Of a stretch of 64,000 nt of DNA, positions 24,661 to 33,464 are shown piece by piece; within the stretch, counting starts at the first letter, position 1; each line of letters opens with the position of its first letter. A model generated the notes under the pieces. It had not been told where the DNA came from. It did no database searches and worked only from the letters and a program-made list of their open reading frames with translations. The stretch is taken from assembly GCA_965227145.1 (NCBI GenBank), contig OZ245730.1, forward strand, positions 4,216,001-4,280,000, given 5' to 3'. This stretch comes from JACKAQ01 sp965227145. GTDB taxonomy: Bacteria; Calditrichota; Calditrichia; RBG-13-44-9; J075. Position numbers and translations under genes: made by a program.

Positions 24661-25680
24661 TTATTCCACCCGATTCCCCTGAACAAATTCCTCGGCAAAT
24701 TCAACGTCTTTCCGGCTACCGATAATCAGCGGGGTTCGCTGGTGCAAATCTTCCGGTTGAATATCGAGAATTCTGCGGTGGCCATCGCTGGCGCGTCCAC
24801 CGGCCTGATAGCAAATTAGTGCCAGCGGATTCGCTTCGTACATCAAACGGAGTTTGCCTTTTTCGTTACCGGATTTTTTGTGATCGCTGGGATAAAGGAA
24901 TACCCCGCCTTTCAGCAAAGTCCGGTGGAAATCCGCGACCAACGAACCGATGTAGCGTCCGTTCATCGGCTTGCCTTCATCGCCAAACCGCTTTGCCCAA
25001 CGGACATAATTGCGAATGCCTTCATCCCAAAATTCAAAATTGCTTTCGTTGATACTGTAAATATTGCCTTTTGAGGGGATGGTCATTTTGGGGTGCGATA
25101 AAATAAAACTGCCGTAAATGGGGTCCAGCGTAAAGCCGTAAACGCCGTTTCCGGTGGTGTAAACCAGCATCGTGCTGGAACCATATAAAATATACCCCGC
25201 GCATACCTGCGAATATCCAGGCTGAAGCATATCTTCCATCGTCACCGGACTGGAATCCGGGGTGATTCGCCGGAAAATGGTAAAAATTGTGCCAATGCTG
25301 ACGTTGACATCGATATTTGATGAGCCATCCAGCGGATCGAAACAGCAAATATATTTGCCTTTCAAGCTTTCATCGTTGATTTCGATGTATGTTTCTTCCT
25401 CCTCCGAAGCCATTGCGCACAGCGAACCGCCAAAACGGAGCGAACGGATCATCGCTTCGTTGGCAAATACATCCAACTTTTGCTGACGTTCGCCAAATAC
25501 ATTTTCGCTATCCAGACTGCCCAAAATATCCAGTAGCCCTGCCTTGTTAACCTGGTAGGAAATGACTTTTGCAGCCAGCGCAATATCTGACAGCAGTCGC
25601 GTAAATGAACCGGTTGCCTGCGGGAACATGCGTTCCTGTTTCATAATGTGTCGGTTCAGCGTCATGACAAAGCTGCTCAT
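24661..25680 (-). CDS. fbp: Fructose-1,6-bisphosphatase class I
   Basis: A 339-residue gluconeogenic phosphatase that hydrolyses fructose-1,6-bisphosphate to fructose-6-phosphate. The metal and substrate motif CCFDPLDGSSNIDVNVSIG is near residue 117, with the acidic ASEEEE segment just before it. The C-terminal half contains GRYIGSLVADFHRTLLKGGV, YPSDHKKSG and EANPLALICYQAGGRASDG, all typical of class I. Length is normal. GAGGAG precedes ATG 25680. The 240 bp upstream contain no gene and should hold its promoter. Confidence 0.96.
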   Translation of the reverse strand: MSSFVMTLNRHIMKQERMFPQATGSFTRLLSDIALAAKVISYQVNKAGLLDILGSLDSENVFGERQQKLDVFANEAMIRSLRFGGSLCAMASEEEETYIEINDESLKGKYICCFDPLDGSSNIDVNVSIGTIFTIFRRITPDSSPVTMEDMLQPGYSQVCAGYILYGSSTMLVYTTGNGVYGFTLDPIYGSFILSHPKMTIPSKGNIYSINESNFEFWDEGIRNYVRWAKRFGDEGKPMNGRYIGSLVADFHRTLLKGGVFLYPSDHKKSGNEKGKLRLMYEANPLALICYQAGGRASDGHRRILDIQPEDLHQRTPLIIGSRKDVEFAEEFVQGNRVE

Positions 25681-25923
25681 GCTTTTTTCTCCTCATGCGA
25701 TTAATGAATCATCAAATTGGACCTTTATATCAAACGCAAATTGATTTTAAAAATGCAGTAGTGATAGCTTTTTTAAACAGTTGTTTAACCAGCTCAAGTG
25801 TTGAAAATAATCATCCAGAGACCATCAAAAAAGTAATGATTTGTTAATCAGGGGATAAAAATATAGAACACAAACCATAAAAATGCCACATTTTAATCGA
25901 TTAAAGAGAAAAAAAATACAAGC
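25681..25923. other. Intergenic region upstream of fbp
   Basis: About 240 AT-rich bases between fbp and the DapA-family gene. No ORF, repeat or confident promoter was recognised. Confidence 0.4.
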
Positions 25924-26829
25924 TTACAGATTGGGCATAACCGGGCGGGTATCCAGCGCTTTTTGCAATGTTTGAACCACATATTGCCGTTCCTCGCCGA
26001 TGAGCGGCAATCGCGGCGGACGCACGTTTTCGTTGCCTAATCCGGTCATTAATTCAGCCAGTTTGATGTTTTGGACCAGCTTTGTTGAAACATCCAAATC
26101 TAGCACCGGTTTGAACCAACGGTAAATTTCGAGCGCTTCAGCAATGCGATTTTGTTTCGCAAGCTCATAAATAACAACAGTTTCCCGCGGGAACGCGCAA
26201 ACCAGTCCGGCAACCCAGCCATCGGCGCCCATCAGCAAACTTTCCAGTGCAAGGTTATCGACGCCGGTAAAAATCTGGTAGCGATTACCGCAATGATTTT
26301 TGATGTCCGTAATCCGGCGCACATTGTCGGATGATTCTTTCAGCGCGACAAATGTGTCATTTTTTGCCAGATCTGCAAACATTTGCGGCGTGACATCAAT
26401 ATTATAGGCAACCGGATTGTTGTAAATCATGATCGGGCGTTCGGAAACGGCTGCGACAGCTTCCAAAAATGTGACGGTTTCCCGTTTGTCTGATGTGTAG
26501 CGCATTGGCGGCAGCAGCATAAATCCGTCCGCGCCGTTTTTTGCACCCTGCTTTGCCATTTCGCAGGCTGCGTCCGTTGTAGTTTCAGCGATGGTCAAAA
26601 TTACCGGCACTTTTCCAGCGCTTACATTCCGGGCGGTCCGCAGCACTTCTATTTTTTCTTCGGCGGTCAAAACACCGTTTTCACCGAGCGATCCGCAGCA
26701 AATCAATCCGTGAACGCCTGCATCCAACTGCGCCTGAAAATTCTTTTCCATCGCAGAATGATCCAGTTTATAATCTGCCGTAAATTTAGTAGTAACAGCA
26801 GGATAAACACCTTCCCATTTTGTTGCCAT
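25924..26829 (-). CDS. Dihydrodipicolinate synthase family protein
   Basis: A 301-residue class I aldolase/lyase of the DapA superfamily. The Schiff-base lysine lies in TFVALKESSDNVRRI near residue 163. The conserved tyrosine stretch is IMIYNNPVAYNIDVTPQMF. The phosphate/pyruvate loop CCGSLGENGVLTAEEK differs from the GTTGE of true DapA. The YNNPVAY and SLGEN variants are commoner in keto-acid-sugar or hydroxyproline-degradation enzymes than in lysine synthesis, so I do not assign dapA. ATG 26829 has GAGGGAAG upstream; a longer frame to 26895 adds 22 unlikely residues. No neighbouring pathway genes help to fix the substrate. Confidence 0.85.
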   Translation of the reverse strand: MATKWEGVYPAVTTKFTADYKLDHSAMEKNFQAQLDAGVHGLICCGSLGENGVLTAEEKIEVLRTARNVSAGKVPVILTIAETTTDAACEMAKQGAKNGADGFMLLPPMRYTSDKRETVTFLEAVAAVSERPIMIYNNPVAYNIDVTPQMFADLAKNDTFVALKESSDNVRRITDIKNHCGNRYQIFTGVDNLALESLLMGADGWVAGLVCAFPRETVVIYELAKQNRIAEALEIYRWFKPVLDLDVSTKLVQNIKLAELMTGLGNENVRPPRLPLIGEERQYVVQTLQKALDTRPVMPNL

Positions 26830-26885
26830 TTGTCTTCCCTCTCGTTTCAGGTTGTTATGATAATTGTTAATATTTATTGAAGATA

Positions 26886-27040
26886 GTAGAGGCAATTCAT
26901 GAATTGCCTCTACAGGTAATACAGCCTATACAGGTAATACAGCGCCATACATCTGCTTTCACCCCGAAGGTGTGAAATATTGGTAATAATACAACAACAG
27001 ATAAATTCACATCGCCCCGGAGGGACGAAACGGCTGATCG
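26886..27040. repeat. Cluster of intergenic palindromes and direct repeats
   Basis: A perfect 28-bp palindrome at 26886-26913 (arms GTAGAGGCAATTCA) is followed by two 15-bp direct repeats TACAGGTAATACAGC (26911-26925, 26929-26943). After these come two short CACCCCGAAGGTG / GCCCCGGAGGGACG-type palindromes near 26970 and 27014. No gene is present between 26830 and 27220; the region holds only these elements. Confidence 0.7.
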
Positions 27041-27220
27041 CGTAACATCCGTTATTTATTGATGTTGGGGATTTGAATCTCAATTCAACGCATACTGAAT
27101 TTTCAGAAATCCGGACAACCTATTGTCCCCTCCCTCTGATACACAACTAATATATCAGTTGATTTTCGCAAATCAAAACAGAAAAAATCAGAATTGTCGA
27201 ACCACAGTTTTCATCTGAAA

Positions 27221-28465
27221 TCAGCCTTTTGCGAGCACTTTGGAAATATCCGTTCGATACGCCAGCACCGCCGGAATAATCGCAGCCAGAATTCCGATTG
27301 CAATCGCCAGAATCAAAATTGCCCACTCTTCGCCCAAAAATTGCCATCCGGTAAGTTCAATTTGGCGGGCAGCCGCGAGCCATTTGCCCAGCATTTCCGT
27401 GGCAATATGCCCCAGCAGCAATCCGGCGATCACGCCCATCAGCGAGAGCAAAATGCTTTCCTGAATCATTTGCCAGAAAATTTTTTCGCGGGAAGCGCCG
27501 AGTGTTCGCATAATTGCGAGGTCGTACCGTCGCTCTTTTAACGCGTTGTATAACGCGATGAACACGCTCAACGCAGCGGTGATTATCAACACAAACCCAA
27601 ATGCCTGCAGTGCGGTAACGCCAACGCCAAACAGGTCAAACAATCGCGCCGTTTCGAACGCCGGAGATGCAGCTTGCATGTTGGTTTGGGCGTTCACAAA
27701 CCGCGGAAAAAGTGCGGCAGCCATCGGCGAACTGTATTTGATGAGTAACGCGGTAATTTGCTGCAGCGAATCATCCGGGTGGATGGCAAAACCCAGTCGA
27801 TTTGAAAGCGGCAACAGCGCTGCAGAATCAGCATGTGCCGCATTTTCATCATCGTGATGGAGCATCCAAACCGTGCGAACATCCGTGAGTACCAGTCGGT
27901 CGAGCGCGGTGCCGCTTTTGGGCAAAATTCCGACAACAGTCAAATGGTGCTCATCGTGCGCATCACCATCTTCGGAAAGCCCGTGAGCGCTGGTAATTTC
28001 CGCGCCGATGTCCAGCTTTGCTTCCCGGGCGATTGTCGCACCGACCACCACTTCCAGCGGCGATTCCCAGGTGCGCCCGGTTTGCGGCTGCGTTTCGTAC
28101 AGCGCCAGCAATTGCTGCGACGTTCCGACAATCCGAAAACCGTTGTAGCTATCGCCCAACGCCAGCGGAATGGCAGATTTTATCGCCGGGTTTTGCAGCA
28201 ACGGCGCAACGTCCGAAAGCGCGATGTTGCCGGTCGGCACATCCAAATGATACACGCTGGACAAAATCAACTGCAGCGGGCTGCCTTTTGCACCAACAAC
28301 CGCATCGATGCCCCTCGCGTTTCGCGATAAATTTTCTTCCATTTGATAATTGAACAGCAACAGCACCACAATTGTGCCGACACCCAACGCCAGCAACAGC
28401 ACGTTGAGCAGCGTGCCCAGTTTTCGTTTGCTAATATATGAAAAAGTAATCGTGAGCAAATTCAT
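27221..28465 (-). CDS. ABC transporter permease, MacB/FtsX-like
   Basis: A 414-residue inner-membrane protein with the topology of MacB-type permeases: one N-terminal transmembrane helix (LLNVLLLALGVGTIVVLLLF), a large extracytoplasmic domain (about 45-275, including GIDAVVGAKGSPLQLILSSV), then three C-terminal helices forming the FtsX domain (about 280-400, with YDLAIMRTLGASREKIFWQM as the coupling helix). Such transporters use ATP hydrolysis to move or release lipids, lipoproteins or peptides across the envelope. It overlaps the ATPase gene upstream by 4 bp. A His/Asp-rich loop (DGDAHDEHH near 180) might bind a metal. Substrate unknown. Confidence 0.9.
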   Translation of the reverse strand: MNLLTITFSYISKRKLGTLLNVLLLALGVGTIVVLLLFNYQMEENLSRNARGIDAVVGAKGSPLQLILSSVYHLDVPTGNIALSDVAPLLQNPAIKSAIPLALGDSYNGFRIVGTSQQLLALYETQPQTGRTWESPLEVVVGATIAREAKLDIGAEITSAHGLSEDGDAHDEHHLTVVGILPKSGTALDRLVLTDVRTVWMLHHDDENAAHADSAALLPLSNRLGFAIHPDDSLQQITALLIKYSSPMAAALFPRFVNAQTNMQAASPAFETARLFDLFGVGVTALQAFGFVLIITAALSVFIALYNALKERRYDLAIMRTLGASREKIFWQMIQESILLSLMGVIAGLLLGHIATEMLGKWLAAARQIELTGWQFLGEEWAILILAIAIGILAAIIPAVLAYRTDISKVLAKG

Positions 28466-29097
28466 GCGTTTTCCAGTGAAATTTGATGTTTAAAATGATC
28501 GCGTATACGTTTGTCATGCGTGGCGATGAACAGTGTAGCATTGCATTGCTGCGCCTGTTCCATCACCAAATTGAGCACGCGAATGCAATTTTGATCGTCG
28601 AGTGCGGCGGTGGGTTCGTCCGCCAGTAATACTTCCGGGCGATTGATGACAGCCCGCGCGATCGCCACCCGCTGCTGCTGCCCGACGCTCAATTCTGCCG
28701 GAAATGCGCCGGCTTTCCCGGCGATGCCGAGCTGCGATAAAATTTCTCCGGCATATTTTCGATCCTGTTTGACACCTGCCAAATAGTTGGCAACGAGCAA
28801 ATTTTGCATCACCGTGAGGCTGGGAATCAGGTGCAATTGTTGAAACACGATCCCGATTTTTTGCCCCCGGAAACGATCCAGCGCAGCGCCGGATAATTTC
28901 GCCAATTGTTGCCCGGCAACGGAAACTGAACCGGCTGACGGATTGAGCAATCCACCCAAAATATGCAATAGTGTGGTTTTTCCACTTCCAGAGTTGCCAA
29001 GCAACAGCCAGCGTTCACTCTGTTTGGCGTGAATATCGGGAAATTTCAGGGTCGATTGCCCTGCGTAGTCGTGTTGTAATTTTTCAATTGAGAACAT
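28462..29097 (-). CDS. ABC transporter ATP-binding protein, LolD-like
   Basis: A 211-residue nucleotide-binding subunit. Walker A is LLGNSGSGKTTLLHILGG near residue 33, the Q-loop GIVFQQLHLIPSLTV near 83, the signature LSVGQQQRVAIARAV near 134, Walker B VLLADEPTAALD near 155 and the switch His in ATHDKRI. It powers the overlapping MacB/FtsX-like permease encoded directly downstream. A divergent MerR/GyrI-like regulator gene starts 180 bp away on the plus strand, which suggests ligand-controlled expression of this exporter. Confidence 0.93.
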   Translation of the reverse strand: MFSIEKLQHDYAGQSTLKFPDIHAKQSERWLLLGNSGSGKTTLLHILGGLLNPSAGSVSVAGQQLAKLSGAALDRFRGQKIGIVFQQLHLIPSLTVMQNLLVANYLAGVKQDRKYAGEILSQLGIAGKAGAFPAELSVGQQQRVAIARAVINRPEVLLADEPTAALDDQNCIRVLNLVMEQAQQCNATLFIATHDKRIRDHFKHQISLENA

Positions 29098-29277
29098 ATT
29101 TTTCCGCTCGAAAAAGTTAGATTATTTTGTGAGAAATATATCGAATCGGCGGGAGCTATTCAATAGCACATCAGAAAAAGGTTTGTGCAGCAAAACCTGC
29201 TTTTCCGGGAATCTTGCAAACCGCGTTGCCGGATGTTAAGTTGTAACAACTGAAAAAATCGAAGCCGGAGTACTATT

Positions 29278-30087
29278 TTGACAACGATCCACACATTAAA
29301 TTTACACGAGTTTTCCCGCGTTACCGGACTCAGCGTTGCTGCTGCAGAGCAGTTTTTTGCCGGTGGCATTTTGCCCGAAATCGGTGCGGAGCAAAAGATT
29401 CGCGCCAACCAAATTGCATGCGGGCGACTGGTTTTCCGGCTACTGCAGCAGGGATTTTCGCATGAAATGATTACCCGGATTTTATCGATTGTTTCGGACA
29501 GCGAGGATTGTTTTGCAACGCTTTCCCAACAGTTGCCTGAAGTGTTGCGATTATTTTCAACCGATCCGGGCGTGTCCGAAAAGCTGACAGCCCTCATCAA
29601 AAAGGAAGATGACATTCGTACGGAATTGCTCGCCAACAAAATGATAATTGAATCAAAAACGGTTCCGGTAACTTTGGCAGCCTGCATTCGCTTTAGCGGA
29701 AGCGCACGCGATGCCGGGTTGTGCCTGGGAATTCTGAATCGCAAAATGGCGGGAAATATCGCCGGAAAACCGTTTTGCCTGTTTTATGATGCGGGAATTT
29801 TACCGGGAAAATCGGATATCGAAGCCTGCGTTCCTGTTCACAAAAACATTGAAGCAGATGCTGTTATCGTCCGGGAAATACCGGAAATAACCGGGTTTGC
29901 AATTCAATTTTCGGGTAGCTACGAATTGTCAGGGCGGGCATATGAGCGGCTGTTTGCTCATTTTTCATCACAGCACATTGAATACAAACTACCGTTTTGC
30001 GAGACTTACCTCAAAGGCGCCGGAATGGCAATGCAGGGCAATCCTGCTTCCCAGAAAACAGAAATTTTTATTCCGGTTGTTGGCTGA
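29278..30087 (+). CDS. MerR-like regulator with GyrI-like effector-binding domain
   Basis: A 269-residue protein. The N-terminal part (about 8-75) has the winged-helix pattern of MerR proteins: LHEFSRVTGLSVAAAEQFFA, then RANQIACGRLVFRLLQQGFS. A helical stretch (75-120) may dimerise. The C-terminal 150 residues look like a GyrI/AraC-type effector-binding domain (FCLFYDAGILPGKSDIEACV, IQFSGSYELSGRAYERLFAH, and a final EIFIPV), which binds small hydrophobic ligands. The start is TTG 29278 with CGGAG seven bases upstream; no ATG fits. It is divergent from the ABC exporter, its most likely target. The match to MerR is weak in parts. Confidence 0.7.
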   Translation: MTTIHTLNLHEFSRVTGLSVAAAEQFFAGGILPEIGAEQKIRANQIACGRLVFRLLQQGFSHEMITRILSIVSDSEDCFATLSQQLPEVLRLFSTDPGVSEKLTALIKKEDDIRTELLANKMIIESKTVPVTLAACIRFSGSARDAGLCLGILNRKMAGNIAGKPFCLFYDAGILPGKSDIEACVPVHKNIEADAVIVREIPEITGFAIQFSGSYELSGRAYERLFAHFSSQHIEYKLPFCETYLKGAGMAMQGNPASQKTEIFIPVVG

Positions 30088-30258
30088 AAAATTTTGGAAT
30101 TTTTCTTTTACCTAACTTCAGAATTTTGTTTGGCTGCCGTAAATATAGCTTACAACAACTTGATTGGTGTGGCAGGGAAAGTGACGAATTTCCCGTTGAC
30201 ATAATGAAAATATCATAAAACGGATTTTATGAGCTGGTAAACCAGGGAAGGGAAACCA

Positions 30259-30783
30259 ATGAGAACACCGTTTAATAGCAATCCTTTCGAGGAAGATTTA
30301 GAGAAAAAGCGTTCCGCGGAACGCTCGGCAGCAAAACCCTCCTATAAAGGTATTTCCCGAATCGATTCTGATCACAATCATACCCACGGGTGGTATGTGC
30401 GCATTCGGCAGGATGGAAAAGTGCGCTCCAAATTTTTCAGTGACCGTAAGTATGGCGGCATTGTTCAGGCGTTGCGCAAAGCCAAACGTTTCTACAAAAA
30501 AGAAATGATGAAAGTGCTGGACGATACGCTGGGCGAAGCACCGAAACAAATTCCCGATCGCGTGATTGTTACCAAAAACAAAAATAACAACACCGGCGTT
30601 ATTGGTGTGCAGCGCATCGAACGGAAAAATCCCGGCGGAACGATGTATCAGGCGTTCCGGGTGTGCTGGACAGAGCGGAACGGAAAAGCCCGCACAAAAT
30701 TTTTCTCCGTTAGCAAACACGGCGAAAAAAAGGCTTTTGAAATGGCATGCGATTATCGCAGAAAAGTGTTGTTAGAGGAGTGA
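30259..30783 (+). CDS. Tandem AP2/ERF-like DNA-binding domain protein
   Basis: A 174-residue, strongly basic protein with two similar units. Unit 1 (about 28-85) reads YKGISRID...HGWYVRIRQDGKVRSKFFSD, ending in a helix ALRKAKRFYKKEM. Unit 2 (about 112-170) reads TGVIGVQRIERK...YQAFRVCWTERNGKARTKFF, ending in FEMACDYRRKVL. The G(V/I)xR, YxAxxR/WYVRI strands and following helix are the AP2 domain layout. In bacteria and phages AP2 domains mostly sit in HNH homing endonucleases; no nuclease motif is present here. A good ribosome site (GGGAAGGGAAA) precedes ATG 30259. It is probably a DNA-binding protein acting as a regulator; targets are unknown. A terminator follows. Confidence 0.7.
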   Translation: MRTPFNSNPFEEDLEKKRSAERSAAKPSYKGISRIDSDHNHTHGWYVRIRQDGKVRSKFFSDRKYGGIVQALRKAKRFYKKEMMKVLDDTLGEAPKQIPDRVIVTKNKNNNTGVIGVQRIERKNPGGTMYQAFRVCWTERNGKARTKFFSVSKHGEKKAFEMACDYRRKVLLEE

Positions 30784-30796
30784 TGTTGCAGCAAGG

Positions 30797-30834
30797 TGCC
30801 GGCTGTGCATATTGCCAGCCGGCATTTCTTTTTG
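30797..30834 (+). terminator. Terminator after the AP2-like gene
   Basis: A 9-bp GC-rich stem TGCCGGCTG / CAGCCGGCA with a 10-nt loop, followed by TTTCTTTTT. Confidence 0.85.
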
Positions 30835-30841
30835 CAAACGG

Positions 30842-31339
30842 TTAATCGGATGTATGTTGGGAGATTTTCGATCGCCCGCAAAACGTGACCGGTTCGGCGT
30901 CATTGGCACAATTCAGTTTTTTGTCTGATTTTTTGCATTCCTGGCATGTTCCTTCAAACAATATTTTGTAACCCTCAATTTCAAAATTGTTATTTTCAGG
31001 AATGGGAATGGCGTTCAGCGTATCGTCGTGAATATCCATTACTTTTTTGCATTTTTTGCACAACAGGTGGTGATGCGGATCGATATCAGCGTCATACCTT
31101 GCCAAGTCATGCAATTCGGTTACTTTTGAGAGAAGCCCGTTATCGGACAATGTTTCAAGTGTTTTGTAAACAGTCGCCAGCGAAATAGATGGATATTCAA
31201 CTTTTACGGTTTTATAAATGTCTTCAGCTGTCGGGTGGGATTTTGTGTCTTTCAGCGCTTTGTAAATCAAAATTCGCTGGTAGGTAACGTTCAATCCCCG
31301 TTCCCGGCAAGACTGAATAAATGTTTCAACAGATTTCAT
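30842..31339 (-). CDS. Fur family transcriptional regulator (PerR/Zur-like)
   Basis: A 165-residue metal-dependent repressor. The winged helix is at about 10-80 (RGLNVTYQRILIYKALKDTK, SLATVYKTLETLSDNGLL). The dimer domain has PHHHLLCKKCKKVMDIHDD and GTCQECKK, giving two CxxC pairs for structural zinc and His residues for a regulatory metal. The tail after residue 140 (KLNCANDAEPVTFCGRSK) has two further Cys and is longer than usual. Which metal or peroxide signal it senses cannot be decided; the arrangement is closest to PerR-like proteins. It is convergent with the AP2 gene. No Fur box was identified in the window. Confidence 0.92.
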   Translation of the reverse strand: MKSVETFIQSCRERGLNVTYQRILIYKALKDTKSHPTAEDIYKTVKVEYPSISLATVYKTLETLSDNGLLSKVTELHDLARYDADIDPHHHLLCKKCKKVMDIHDDTLNAIPIPENNNFEIEGYKILFEGTCQECKKSDKKLNCANDAEPVTFCGRSKISQHTSD

Positions 31340-31452
31340 TCCTAATCAACCTCCAAAGATCTCAACGAATATCAGTACCCAAATGGACTAAAAGATACAT
31401 TATCGCCAAAAAAAAGACAAGCAGAAAATGCGATCAAAAAAGTCCGGTTTAG

Positions 31453-33435
31453 CTAGCGCACCAACATTACTTTTTGCGATTGTCGCTGAATGGGTGTGTG
31501 CACTTGCACCACATAAACGCCGGAGGCCACCGGAACGTTCCCGTTATCATCGCCGTGCCACTGGAAATGGTGTTCGCCGGAAGAGAGCAAACCACCGTGG
31601 ATGCGTTTGACCAAACGGCCATCGATGGTGTAAACATCCACCCGGACGGGCGCAGTTTCGGCAAGTTCAAAATGAATGGTTGTTTGTGGATTAAACGGGT
31701 TCGGATAAGCCGGATGCAGTGAAATTAACTGCGGATTGACAGCCGGATTATTGTTCCCTCCGTCAATTCCGGTAACGAGGAGGTTGTTTTTGAATAGCGG
31801 CAACGGATTATTTTCTGCCGGCGATTCGTCGCTGACATCTCCGTTGCGATAGGCGAAAAACAGGTTGCTGCCATCGATCGGATAATTGGAGCGCTGGAAA
31901 TTCTGCCCTTCGCTCCAGTCCAATTTTTGATCGACACCATTGTTAAATTCATCGATGACGGTGCTGCCGTTTACCAGCCGGATGGCATCTTCGCCACCGT
32001 CAAACGGGAAACCGCTGGCGGTGAAATCGGCGGCAAAACCGTATGCGCTCTGGAAAGCGCTGCCGCTGCGCGCAACAACCACATATCCCAACGGCGGAAT
32101 GCTGCCGCTTAGGCTGCGGGTGCTGCTCGGTGATGTGTCGCCGTCATCAAAATATTGCAGCGAGTAACCGCTCAAATTAATTGAATTGCGGGAATAATTG
32201 AAAATTTCCACATACGATGCGCTGCCGGAAACGGACTCCGCACTGTTTACTTCGCTGATGAGCAGGCTCGACGCCGGCTCGTAATCCAGCGATAGCAAAT
32301 TATACCACGCCCGGGCAGAGGTGGAATTTGCCGCCAAAACCATAATTTCCCCGCCACCGGTGTGCGGCTGATACGATACCGAAGGATCGTTGAATACGTC
32401 CACATGATTTTTGAGAATCACCCACCAGTCGGTGTGATCGATTTCCCGCAGATCATCCAGATCGAGCGCAGCGTAACGGATGTAGTTGCCAACCGTGGCA
32501 AAAATATACAATTTGTTAGCGGATTCATCCACCGTGACAGTGGGGCGGGTGGAGTTGCCGGGAAATTCGGTGTGAATGGGATAGGAATTCCAACTGCCGC
32601 CGGTACTGCGATGAAACAGGCTGAAGGTTTGCCCGCTGGACCCGTTGCCCAGTTTTACAACAGCATACAAATTATTTTCAAAATCTTTGACCATGCTAAC
32701 GTGATCATCGGCGCTGCCGATATTCGGGAGCGATTCTTCCGTCCAGTTATTTGTGGAGGTCGGGCTTTGGTTATCCGCCAGCCGGAAAAAACGATAGGTT
32801 AAATCGCCGCTGCCCTGCCCGACAAATAATCCCACATAATTTTGCCCGCTTTGGGTGAAAGAAATTGCGTCTGTCAACGCAGAATTGATGTTGCTGCGAA
32901 TCTGGAACCGGTTTGTCCAGCTTGCGCCGTCGTTGCTACTGTGCAATCCGTACAGCGTACCGACGCGTGCGAAAAAGAGGAACAAATCACCATCCGCAGC
33001 GCGGGTAATCACCGCCGGATCGTTGCTGTCCGCATCCAGATCCACCGCCACGGGAAAGCCGCTGTCCATCGAAAAGCTGCCGTTTGACCAGGTGAGCCGG
33101 GCAACCCGTTTCCGCAACGAAAAGGAAATATACACCTTGTTGCGATCTGCATCGACATGCGCATCCGGGGAATCTTCACCGGAAACTGCCAGCGTCATTA
33201 CCTGCTCCCAGGTTTCATCGCGATATTGGTAGAGAAACCAATCTGCACTGTTCACATTTCGGAAAACGCCCCACCAACTGCCCTGATGCCAGAAAACCTT
33301 GCTCTGGTTGGCTTTATCCGTATTTGTGCGAATATCCGTAATTTCATGCCCGATGATATCCTGCGTAAATTGTGCCCAACCCAAAAGGGTTCCGGCAAGC
33401 AACCAAAACATGACCAGTATTATGCGTTTGTTCAT
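31453..33435 (-). CDS. Exported lamin-tail-domain protein with C-terminal sorting module
   Basis: A 660-residue secreted protein. It has a signal peptide (RIILVMFWLLAGTLLGWAQ), a beta-propeller-like or sialidase-like region (about 25-390; repeated segments such as SNDGASWTNRF and VTVDESANKLYIF), a lamin tail domain (about 395-520; LLISEVNSAESVSGSASYVE, NLSGYSLQYFDDGD) and a C-terminal sorting/attachment module with AYPNPFNPQTTIHFEL and a final KVMLVR. The last part is the type found in proteins exported by type IX-like systems in the FCB group. ATG 33435 or GTG 33438 can start it; AGAGG is upstream. It lies next to the giant repeat protein on the same strand with a 29-bp gap. Function unknown; probably cell-surface. 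Confidence 0.85.
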   Translation of the reverse strand: MNKRIILVMFWLLAGTLLGWAQFTQDIIGHEITDIRTNTDKANQSKVFWHQGSWWGVFRNVNSADWFLYQYRDETWEQVMTLAVSGEDSPDAHVDADRNKVYISFSLRKRVARLTWSNGSFSMDSGFPVAVDLDADSNDPAVITRAADGDLFLFFARVGTLYGLHSSNDGASWTNRFQIRSNINSALTDAISFTQSGQNYVGLFVGQGSGDLTYRFFRLADNQSPTSTNNWTEESLPNIGSADDHVSMVKDFENNLYAVVKLGNGSSGQTFSLFHRSTGGSWNSYPIHTEFPGNSTRPTVTVDESANKLYIFATVGNYIRYAALDLDDLREIDHTDWWVILKNHVDVFNDPSVSYQPHTGGGEIMVLAANSTSARAWYNLLSLDYEPASSLLISEVNSAESVSGSASYVEIFNYSRNSINLSGYSLQYFDDGDTSPSSTRSLSGSIPPLGYVVVARSGSAFQSAYGFAADFTASGFPFDGGEDAIRLVNGSTVIDEFNNGVDQKLDWSEGQNFQRSNYPIDGSNLFFAYRNGDVSDESPAENNPLPLFKNNLLVTGIDGGNNNPAVNPQLISLHPAYPNPFNPQTTIHFELAETAPVRVDVYTIDGRLVKRIHGGLLSSGEHHFQWHGDDNGNVPVASGVYVVQVHTPIQRQSQKVMLVR

Positions 33436-33464
33436 CACCGATTTAAACCTCTAAATCTATGTAA

